Made by a program: the position numbers and the translations under genes. The notes below the pieces were generated by a model. That model was not told the DNA's origin and did no database searches. It saw only the letters and a program-made list of their open reading frames with translations. Below are positions 9,301 to 21,300 of a stretch of DNA of 64,000 nucleotides, piece by piece. The stretch lies in NCBI GenBank assembly GCA_910577055.1, contig CAJTKX010000002.1, positions 248,001 to 312,000 of the forward strand. The letters are read 5' to 3'. Position 1 is the first letter of the stretch; the number at the start of each line of letters is the position of its first letter. The stretch comes from an uncultured Christensenella sp. (GTDB lineage: Bacteria; Bacillota; Clostridia; Christensenellales; Borkfalkiaceae).

Positions 9301-12300
9301 GACGGCGGCACGTTGAATATGAATGGCGGCGCCATTCAGTATAATACCGCAACCAATACCGGCAGCACCACCGTTGGAACCAACGGCGGCGGTGTGTATG
9401 TGGGCGGCGGCGCCTTCAATATGAACGCCGGCGTAATCAGAGGAAACTCTGTAAGAACCAACGGCGGCGGCGTGTATGTGGTCGGCACTGCAACGTTCAA
9501 AATGACGGGCGGCACCATAGGCGGCAGCGGCACGGGCAACACGGCAAACAGCGGCGCGGGCTTATTCTTGATAAGCACTACCGCGGCAACATTCTCGGGC
9601 GGTATTATTTCTTATAATACGGCGACAAGTTGGGGCGGCGGTATATACGCATACACCGGTTCAACCCTTAACATGTCCGGTGCGGCCATCGTTGCATACA
9701 ATACGGCCGTTTACGGCGGCGGTATCTGTGCGGCAAGTTCAACCGCAACTACGGCGGCGGTAAAGGTAAATATATCGGGCGGACAGATTTACGCCAACAA
9801 AAACGTTACAACAACTACAAGCGTGGGCGGCGCGGGCATATTCGTATATCATAACAGTACCGTAACTATGTCGGGCGGTACGGTAGGCGGACCGAACGCT
9901 TCCTATGCAAACACTTCGTCAAGCGGCGCCGGCGTTGAAATAAGCTCAAACGGCACGTTTACAATGAATAATGCAAACGCGGCTATCAAGTACAATTCAA
10001 GTACCGGTATCGGCGGCGGTGTGTTTTTATGGACGGGCACGTTCAACTTCTCCGCGGGTACTATTACAAATAACTCTGCGTCAAACGGCGGCGGGGTGGC
10101 TTATCACAGCGGTACATTTAATATGACGGGCGGTACGATAGGCGGCAGCGCTGCTGCTGCAAACACCGCATTGCGCAATGGCGGCGGCGTATATATGGAC
10201 GGCGGCACGTTTACACCCACGAGCGGCGCCATCTCCTACAACAAAGCGGCTACAAGCGGCGTTTACGGCGGCGGTGCAGTTGCGGTTGCCGGCGGTACGT
10301 TCACTTTAAACAGCAATAACGTTATAATTACCAACAACTCCGCTAGCTACGGCGGCGGCGTATATGTGAGCGGCGGTAAATTCGTTATGTCCGACGGCGC
10401 AATAACAAGCAACAGCGCTACCCACGGCGCTGCGGTTGCCGTGTGTGCGGGCTCATTCGAGATGTCCGGCGGCGTCATCGGCGGAGAGGGTAACGGCAAC
10501 ACAGCCCAAAGTCACGGCGCGGTACTTATAGACGGTACCGGCACGGGTACTATGTCGGCGGGTACCATATCATACAATACGGCGCAAACCGGCGGCGGCT
10601 TATGCGTTTCCAGCGGAACCTTTACCCAAACCGGCGGCGAAATTGTCCATAACAAGGGCGTAAGCGGCGGCGGCGTTCTTATTCAGACTAACGGAACGTA
10701 TATATTGAACGACGGCACTATATCCGATAATACCGCTTCGGACGTTGCGGGCGGCGTGCACAATGGCGGCACGTTTATTATGGCGGGCGGCGAAATTGTC
10801 AATAACAAGGCAACTTCAAACGGCGGCGCCGTATTTACCGGCAAAACGTTTAAAATGACGGGCGGCGTGATAAGCGGCAACACTTCTACCAATAAAGGCG
10901 GCGGCGTCTATTTAGGCGGCGGCACTTTCGAAATGACTGCGGGTAGAATTACCGAAAACTCTGCCACATCCCCCTACGGCAACGGTGTTTGGGTCAGAGA
11001 CGGCGAGTTCAAACTCGGCGGCACGGCTTATATATACGGTAATACTTACCGCGAATTCGAAAATAACGTTTATGTGGACGTCGAAGGCGCAATTACTTTC
11101 TCCGCTAAGCTCAGCGACGGCGCGAAGATAGGTATAAGCGGTTGTATTACCCAAGAAGATTTCGTGCTTACCGACGGTTTCACAACCGCGGGACATAGCG
11201 AAGCGGACATTGCGAAATACTTTGTGTCCGACAATCGCGGACTTACGTTAAACTACATTAACGAAGAAATCGTTTTAAGATTCAACGTTGCTTTGGCTTG
11301 GAACGAAACAGTTCAAGCCAGCTTGAACAACGGCACGCAAGAACTTTTCGTCCTTTACTTCGATTGGACGGTTAAAAACAGCTCTTTCGGCGAAGGCATA
11401 GGCTTTACGAACGACGGAACCATTCTTGTGCCCGTAAGCGCGGATATCTTATTCGACGGTAACGGCTTTACTTTGGACAGAAGCGGAACTTCGGGAAGCG
11501 TAATGCGTGTGGAAGGAGCCCTTGTGTTCGACTCTCGCGTAACGTCTACCATTAAGGGCGGTAACGCGGAAAACGGCGGCGGCGTGTATGTTGCGGGCGG
11601 TTCCTTGACCATAAAGAAAAATACCGTAATAACCGAAAATACGGCAAGCTACGGCGGCGGCGTATATATCGACGGCAACGGCGAGTTTGTGCTTCGAGAC
11701 AGCGAAAGCCGCATTACTTTGAACGAAGCCGAAAACGGCGGCGGCGTGTTCATCTCGGACGGCACGTTTGTGTTCGAAAGCGGTATTATCGGCGCCGAAG
11801 ATAGCGGGAACACCGCTCAATCGTACGGCGGCGGCGTATACATTGACAACAGCGGCAACTTCGAAATGAACGGCGGCATAATCTCCTACAACACAGCATT
11901 AAACGGCGCGGGCGTATATGTGCGTGGCGGCAGAATTACGCTTGATTTCACCTCCGATATTGAAAACTTAATAAGTAATAATACTGCAAGCGGCAACGGC
12001 GGCGGTTTGTACGTCGAAAGCGGTAACGTTGATTTTGTCAACGGCGGAATCGGATACAATACTGCGGAAAACGGCGGCGGCGTGTACATTGCCGGCGGCG
12101 CGGTAACTATGGACGGCAGCGACAGTATTGCAATCGGATACAACACCGCAACAAATAGCGGCGGCGGCGTGTATATGTCCGGCGGCAGACTTGTAATGCA
12201 AAGCGGTTTGGTTGCTTCGAACGAAGCGGTAAACGGCGCGGGCATCTATATGACGGGCGCGGCTACTCAGCTCACTGTTGCGGGCGGCACTATCGGCGGT

Positions 12301-15300
12301 TCGTTTAATGGGGACAGCGTGCCCAACGTTGCAAGCGGCAAGGGCGCAAGCGTCTATGTGGACGGCGGTACGTTCACTCTTACGGGTGACGGCGTGATTT
12401 CGACCAATATTCCCAAAGAGGAAAGCGACGCAGTCGGCAACGTATATTTGGCGGGCGGCACGTTCAACATGACGGGCGGCGAAATATCCGGTAGCACGTT
12501 TGCAAACGGCGGCGCACTGTATATGACGGGCGGTAACTTCAAAATTACCGACGGTTCTATTAAAAACAACACGGCAACGGAAAACGGCGGCGCACTGTAT
12601 ATGACGGGCGGTACGGCGGCTGTTGCGGGCGGCGAAATCACCGACAACTCGGGCTATTACGGCGGCGGCGCGGCTTACATTGCCGGCGGTACTATGACCG
12701 TTTCCGCGGGCTTAATCGGTAGGAATCAAGCTAACGGCGCGGGCGGCGTATTCGTTGCCGACGGCGCAACGTTAAGAATGACGGGCGGCACTATCGGCGG
12801 TTCCGAAGCCAACAAAAACACTTCAACATACGACGGCGGCGGCGTTGCTGCGGTAGCGGGCGGTATCTTTGAAATGTCCGGCGGCGAAATCAGCTACAAC
12901 ACGGCAAATCGTGGCGGCGGCATTTGGACGGCCGGTACGTTTGAAATGAGCGGCGGCGAAATCTCCCACAACACGGCAACCAACGGCGGCGGCGTTGCTA
13001 ATATGGGCACAGCCCGCATTATTAGCGGTAAAATTAACAATAACACTGCGGAAAACGGCGGCGGCGTATACTTATTCGAAGAAGGCAAATATACGATGTC
13101 CGGCGGCGAAATAAGCGGCAACGAAGCGGGTTATGGCGGTGGCGTATATAATTTAAGCGGCACCTTCGAATTAAACGGCGGCAGCATTTCGGGCAACACC
13201 GCAACAAATAACGGCGGCGGCGTATACAACAACAATAAGTTCATCGTTAGCGACGGTGAAATCGTAACTAACACCGCGGCAAACGGCGGCGGCGTATACA
13301 GTATCGGCGAGTTTACCCTTTCGGGCGGCAAACTTTCCAACAACACCGCAACTTTGGGCGGCGGCGTATACAATATCGGCAACGGCACCTTTGCAATGAC
13401 CGACGGTAACATCGTTGAAAATACTGCGGGCAGCGGTGCGGGCGTGTACGTTAACGCAAGCACGGTTGAAATTTCGGGCGGTAACATTTCCGAAAACCGT
13501 GCAACCGATGCAACCGAAACAGCGGGCGGCGGCGGATTATTCGTAGTTAACGGTAATTTAACCGTGTCCGGCACGGCAAAAATAACAAAAAATACTTCCG
13601 CAAGATACGGCGGCGGACTTCGCATTGACGGAAGCACCGATACTTCGACCGTAGAGATTTCGGGCGGGTCGATTAGCGAAAACGGCGCAACAATCGGCGG
13701 CGGCGCGTACTTGACGGGCAGCTTTGCGCATTTGAGCTTGAACGGCTCTGTAATGGTATCGGAAAATACCGCAACGACTTCCGGCGGCGCAGTTGCAATA
13801 TACGGCGGTGCAAAGGTAGAAGTTTCGGGCGATGCGTTCTTAACTTATAACACTGCTTCGGCAAACGGCGGCGCGGCGTATGTGACCGGCGCGGGCAGTG
13901 CACTGACCGTATCGGAAAAAGGCGCGCTTACGCACAACTCCGCTAATTACGGCGGCGCGGTTTATGTAACTGCAAGCGGCGCGTTTACCATGGCTGACGG
14001 TTCGCTTGCTTACAACGAAGCCTCGACAAGCGGCGGCGCGGTATACGTCAACGGCGGTACGTTCAATCTCGAAGACGGCGAAATTATCGGCAACAGCGCA
14101 GTTGAATACGGCGGCGCAATCTACGTTGCTGCGGGCAGCACCAGCGTATTTACGATGTCGGGCGGCGCAATCGGCGGCGAGGATACGTTTACGAACACGT
14201 CTGCGCGCGGCGGCGGTATGTACGTTGCGGGCGGTGCGGTTACCATTTCTTCGGGCTCTATTTCGGGCAATACCGCAACCGTAAACGGCGGCGGCGTATA
14301 CCTCAATGCGGGTACTTTCTCGGTAAAGGGCAACCCCATAATCAGCGGCAATAAGCTAAACGATTCCGACAGTAACCTCTATTTATATAACGGTAAAACA
14401 ATCAAAATCGTCGGAAAATTAACCGACGGAGCAAGCATAGGTTTAACGGGTAAAGATAAAATTACCGAAGACTATACGACAAACGGCAACGGCGAAACCG
14501 AAAAAGCATATTTCTTCGGCGACGTATTAGGTACCGTGGTTGCAATCGTCAACGGCGAAATTTATCTTCAAGTCAGCCTTAAAGACGCATGGAACGCTGC
14601 GGTTCAAGCAAGCTTGGACAATAACGGCAACCCCATAACGTTCGTTTTGGCTGAAGCTTGGCGCGCAGAAAACGGCTCGTTCGGCGAGGGCGTAGGCTTC
14701 ACCGATGACGGTGCGCTTTATCTTCCTTCGGGCGCGTACATCGTATTAAACCTCAATAACTATTCAATCGACCGTAACCTCAGTACCATAACGGCAACGG
14801 GCAGCGTGTTCTACGTTAAAGGCACGCTGGAAATTTCCGGTACCACGGGTATTATTACGGGCGGTAAATCCGAACAAGGCGGCGGCGTTCATATTGAAGA
14901 AGGCGGCTTGTTCAAGATGGAAGTTGCGTACATTCAACAGAATGAAGCTACCCAAGGCGGCGGCGTGTACGTTGAAAGCGGAGCACGCTTCGAACTTGCG
15001 GAGGGCGCAATCCGCGGCAACTCTGCCGACGAGGGCGCGGGCGTCTACGTTGAAGAAGGCGGCACGTTAAATATGACGGGCGGCGCAATCGGCGGTACGG
15101 GCTACGCAAACGAAGCAACTAACGGCGCGGGCGTTTACAGCAACGGTACGGTTAAGTTAAGCGGCGGCTATATCCGCAACAACACCGCAACCGAAAACGG
15201 CGGCGGCGCGTATGTGGCGGGCGGCGAGTTTATCGCAAAAGGCGGTTACATCGGCGGCACGGCTACAACCTTTGCCAACACTGCGGTAAACGGCGCGGGC

Positions 15301-18300
15301 GTGTATGTAGCAGACGGTGAATTTACGCTTGACGGCGCAACCGTAGCTTACAACAGCGCAAGCAATAGGGCTGCATTGTTCGTCAACGGCGGACTTACAT
15401 CTATCGAAAGCGGTAAGATATCTAACAATACCGCAACCGACGGAGCAGCCGGTGTGTGCGTGGGCATTGTTGGTAAGTTGGTAATGAACGGCGGCGAAAT
15501 TACCAACAACGAAGCTGCAAACTATGCGGGTGTTCTCGTTGCCGGCACTGCCGAAATGAACGGCGGTAAAATTACCGGCAACATTGCAACCAACTACGGC
15601 GGCGGCGTGTTCATAGCAACCAGCGATGACGCTAAATTCACCATGAACGACGGTGAAATTTCGGGCAACAAAGCGGCAGGCGGCGCGGGTGTAAACGTCA
15701 ACGGCGGTATCTTCACCATGAACGGCGGTAAAATTACGGGTAACACTGCAACCGCAAACGGCGGCGGTGTGCACATTAATTATGTTTCTTCAGCATCCGT
15801 ATCTTACAGCAAATTCATAATGAACGGCGGCGAAATAAGCGGCAACACTGCGGTAAACGGCGGCGGCGTTCATGTCGAAAACGGCGGCGAGTTAATTATC
15901 AACGACGGCGCAATCAGCGGCAATGAAACAGTAAACGGCGGCGGTATTTATAACAACGGCGGCACTGTTCAAATGAACGACGGCATAATAAGTGGTAATA
16001 TCGCTGTTTACGACGGCACTCAGCTTTCAGATAATACTAAAAACGGCGATGGTGCGGGTATTATGCTTGCCAACGGCGGCTCCTTTACCATGAACGGCGG
16101 TGTAATTACCGCAAACAAGGCTGATACTCTCGGCGGCGGTGTGTACTCTCATACCGCAGCAAATACGGTCATAATTACGGGCGGTGTTATCAGCGCTAAC
16201 ACAGCAAGCTACGGTGGCGGCGTATATGTTAACGGCGGAACGTTTGAAATGAGCGGCGGCGAGATTACCGATAACAACGCAACAGAGTCGGGTGGCGGTC
16301 TTCGCGCTTATGCAAGTACAATCACTTTGACCGGCGGAAAAATTTCGAACAATACCTCAGCCGGTTTTGGCGGCGGTGTTTATTTAGCGGGTGACGAAGT
16401 TGTGTTCAACATGACGGGCGGCGAAATTTCGGGCAACTCTACTGAATCCAACGGCGGCGGCGTGTATATCTACACCAAATCCACAATGAACCTTAGCGGC
16501 GGTAAAATTACCGGCAATAGGGCTGCGGTGGATGGCGGCGGCATCTATGTTTCTAACGTTGAGGGGGCAACCTTAAACGTAAGCGGCTCGCCCATAGTTT
16601 CGGGCAACACCGCAAACGGAGTGGAAAACAATATTTACCTCGCGGCAGACCAAGTTATTACCGTAACGGGTATGCTTGCCGTCAACGGTATGATTGCTTG
16701 GCTCGGCGTAACTATGGCAGACCCCTCCAAAAAGAAATTCACGTTGGGCTTTGCGGAAAAGAACACCGCCTACAACCCCAACCTTCGTCCCGAAACGGTA
16801 TTCTTCTCTGACGATACCGATTATATGGTAGGACTTGAAGACGGCGAAGCGGTTTTGAAGGATAACGACTATTCGCAAACTTCTCTTATTTGGCAGCTCA
16901 GCAAGGACGGCGGAAAAACTTGGGTAAGCATTGACGCGCCTTACTATTCGCTTAGATACAAGGCGGGTGAAAGCTACGCTATCCGCGCGCTTAACAGCGA
17001 ATTCAACCCCGTTGCATTCACTTGGGCAACCAACGGCGCAGGCGAAACTATCGACGCGTTGAATTTCAAAGGAATAGGCTCTTACAAGTTCGTTATTAAC
17101 AGCGAAGAATATATCAATCCTTCGCTCACATTCGAGGTATTGCCGGCAACGCTTTATTGGCAGTACTCGACGGACGAAGGCAGAACTTGGTTCGATTTGA
17201 CGGTAAACACCCTTATCTATACGGGAGCAACTTACAATATCCGCGCTTGCGTATACGATGACGGATACGTTCCCGTTAAGGTATTCACCGAAACTATGAA
17301 AGACGTAGGCGACTACGAATTCACGGTTGACGAGGACCTTTACGAGAACCCCGTATTGAACTTCTCAATCACAACGCGATACATAGATGTAGAGTGGAAC
17401 TTCGGCGACGCTCTCGGTAACGCGACGGACGGTTATTATTGGAACTACGACGGGCTTGTTCATGCACCCGTAGCGGTACTCGGCGGCGTTAGCAACGAGC
17501 TTGCGGGCGTTGACCTTTCGTACGGCTATGCATGGAGCGGCGGTTCAAGCTACGCGGCGGCACAGTCCTATGCGGGCGCTTATACATTGACGGTAGGGTT
17601 AAAGACGGCGGATAAAAACATCGTGCTTTCGAACACCTCCGTACAGTATAAGATTAACGGCATAACCCTCTCGCTTGTATGGACGGACGAGGACGGCAAC
17701 GAGGGCGACGAATTCACGTTCGAATACGACAGCGAAAAGCACGGCGTGAACTTTGTGCTCAGCGGCGTAATCACGGGCGACACCGTAGAACCTTACGTCA
17801 CCTACGCGTCCCGTTCGGGCAAGGAGCTTGCGGAAGCTCCTACGGCAGTCGGCTATTACACCGCAACCGTAAAACTTCCCGCAAACTGCTACAACTATGT
17901 ACTTGACAAAACTTATACTTGCCAAATCGTTATAACCCAAAAGACCGTTGCGGTCGATTGGATAGGCAACGACGACGGCACCTACGCTTGGACGTTCAAC
18001 GGTCAAGGCAAAGCGCCCGTTGCAAGCATAATCAACCCTATCACGGGCGAAGTGCTTAACGAGGCGTACACCGTTGAATACGCTCCGGTTGCGGAAAACG
18101 GCAACATAGGCGTTTACAGCAAGCAACAACCCGTCAACGCGGGCAAATACATCGTGCGTTTGACGCTTACCAACAACGACGGTAACTTCATTCTTGACGA
18201 AACTACCACAACGCAGCGTTTCACCATCGAAAAGCTTGGCGTAAACATAACTTGGACGGGCGGAAAGAACTTCAACTACGACCAAGATAAGGACGTTTAC

Positions 18301-21300
18301 TTCTGGTATTACGACGGCGAAGAGCACTCGGTTGAAGCGAAGGTTGAATTGAACGGCGACGTTTACAAAGACGGCGTTATAATCTCCTCGCTCGACCTCG
18401 TGCGCACCGACGCGCAGACGGCGCTTACGGGCGTTAACTCCGCAACGGCTGCGGTTGAGCTTGCGAATACCGCGTTCAACGCAAACTTCTATATCGACGG
18501 CAGCGCTTCGCAAGTTTACGAAGTCAGAAAGGCTGTGATAACTTCCGTAGTTTGGACCGATGCGTTCAAGAACTCATACGAAACGGGCGACACGGCAGAG
18601 TTCGACTTCGGTAAAGTAGTCGGCGCAGAGGGTCCCGGATTTGTAGCGATTGCAAACGGAACGCTTGAACTTGTGGTTAGCTACTCCAAGAGCTACGAAG
18701 GCGAATGGGTAGTAGACGAGCAAATCGGCTACACCGCATACGCAAGACTTTCTACGGCGGACGCGGCAAACTACGAATTCGCAGACGGAGCGGAATATGA
18801 ATCGCTCACCTTCTTCATTAAGTCGGTCGGCGGATTCAAGACCCCTATCGATGTAACGTGGGTAGTGTTTATAAACGAATACGAATACGTTGCGCTTGAA
18901 CAATATCTCACCGACGGCGGTTTCGTGTATAACGGCAACGTTCAGTCGCCTACGCCTATATATCTTAGGGAAAACGGCGATTACGAAATCCTTGCGCTCA
19001 ACGCAAACAGCATCGGCGCAGATGCGGGCAAGTACACGGCAAGGGTAAAACCTTCCTCCGTCTATGAGATTAAGGAAGAGGACTTTGCTTGCGCATACGA
19101 GATAAAGAAACTCGATGTGGTTATTAATTGGCAAGACGGCCAGTATGACAGCAACACTACGTACTCCTATGTGTACAGCGGTGAAGCCCAAGCGCCTTAC
19201 GCTTACGCAACGGGCGAAGGCGAGTTTGACTTCACTACCGTAAACGTTACCGTAGAGGGCAACGTAAACGCGGGCGATTACCTTGCAAAAGCAATAGTCG
19301 GCGATAACTTCAATATCGTTGACGGCGCAACCCAAAGATACACCGTTTCCAAGCTCGGAATAGACGCCGGCAAAATCGTTTGGGATTTCATCGGCGCGGG
19401 AGCTTCGGGCGACGCAGACAACGGTTGGTATTGGGTATACGACGGAAAAGAGCACTCTCCCGCAGCGAAGATAACTCTCGACTTCATTACTCTCGAACTC
19501 CTTGTAACGGGTAAAACGTCCGAAATCGGCGTTCACACGGCTTACGCGGTTCTCAACAGCAGCCTTACGGCGCACAACAACTTCTATCTCACGGGAACGG
19601 CTTCCACAACGTTTGAAATCGTTCAAGTCAAGATAGGTCAAGTTTATTGGGAGGACGACGACGGTCACGTTTACGAGGACGGCAAGGGCGGCAACACGGG
19701 TCTTGTGTTCACCTATAACGGCGACGAGAACGGTCAAGCGCCCAAGGCTTACTACTTAGACGAAAACGGCGACAAAGTTTACCTCACCGTAACGGTAATC
19801 GGCGGTACGGCAATCAACGCGGGCAACTACTCTGCATACGTCGATATCGAATCCGTACCTTCTTGCACCTTTAGTATTAACGCAAAGGAGCTCGAAGCCG
19901 AGTGGAGCAACTTGAATGTCACATTCAACGGCTCCGAGCAGAAACCCGAAGTTACTCTCACCGGCGCAGAACTCACCGAGGGCGAGGACTACGTTGTGAC
20001 CGGTTACGTTAAGGCGGGCGTTTACAAAGTTACAATCAAATTCATCAACGCTAACTATACGGTTCCGGAAGAAAACGCATCGTGCGAGTTCGTCATCGAA
20101 AAGATAACCATTACCGAGAACGACTTCGAATGGTCCGATACGGGTTACGACGCGGAAAAGGACGGATACTTCTGGTTATTCGACGGTAACCCGCACGCAC
20201 CTACGCTTACGATAAGCTACACGATTGGCGAAGGCGGCGACGCTGTCGAAGTTACGTTCGAAGTAGGCTATACGGGCGTAACCTCAACCGTAGGCACGCA
20301 CACGGTAACGGCTTATATCAAGTCGGCGAAAATCGGCGAGCTTGACGTGACGGACAGCTTCGCGTTCAGCGCCGATATGGAATACGTTATCACTGCGCAA
20401 ACCGTAACAATCGATTGGGATTTCGGCGACGCTAAGCACGACGAAGAAAAGGATATTTACTTCTGGACTTACGACGGAAGCAAGCACGCCCCCAAGGCTT
20501 ACCTTGCGTACATCGATGAAAACGACGAAGTGCAGCGCTTCAAGGACGAAGACGGCAACGATATAGAGCTTACCGTTTACGGCGCGGAAACGAATGCCCG
20601 CGACAAAGCGTACACTGCTACGGCAGAGTTGTCCGAGGACTACGTTTTGGCTGACGGCGCAAGCGCAACACAGCAGTATTACATCAATAAAGCAACCATA
20701 GAAGTTAATTGGGACTTCGGCGAATTGGAAGCTGACGAGAACGGCGTTTACACTTGGACTTACGGCGACGATATAACCCCCAAGGCTTATATCAGAAACG
20801 AGAACGGCGAAAACGGCGCAGAGCTTACCGTTACGGGCTTCGAAAACGACGCGGGTACGCATACCTTAACGCTTATGCAAAGCGACGGTAACTACGAATT
20901 CGCAAACGCGAACGATTCGGCAAAAACTTACGTTATCAAACCTATGACGGTATATGTAATTTGGTACGGCGTAGGCGGATACGAAGAGAACGACACCGAA
21001 AACTTCGAGTGGGATTATGTAGACTACGATACGGCAATCGCTCCTACCGCATACCTTGCTTATAAGGACGAAAACGGCGAATTGCAGCTTCTCCTCGATA
21101 AGGACGGCAATGCAATCCCCGTAGAAGTAAGCGGCGGTTTAGCAGAAGTGGGCGAACACACCGCGCAAGCAGTGGATACGTTTGTTAACTACGACTTCGC
21201 GGAAGAATTTACCAAAAACTACAAGGTGCTTGCAAAAGACCTTGCCGAAAGCGGCTTCAAGTGGACCGACGAGAACGCGCAAGTGTCCGAAGACGGCTTG

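Noticed and set aside
6700..16600. Regular short DNA repeats that could suggest a CRISPR array
   Set aside because: The repeats are in one coding frame, diverge gradually, have no fixed-length spacers and no cas genes nearby.
17599..19737. Two long - strand frames (304 and 387 residues) inside the giant gene
   Set aside because: Codon-pattern shadows of the repeat stalk; the + frame is continuous and has recognisable repeats.
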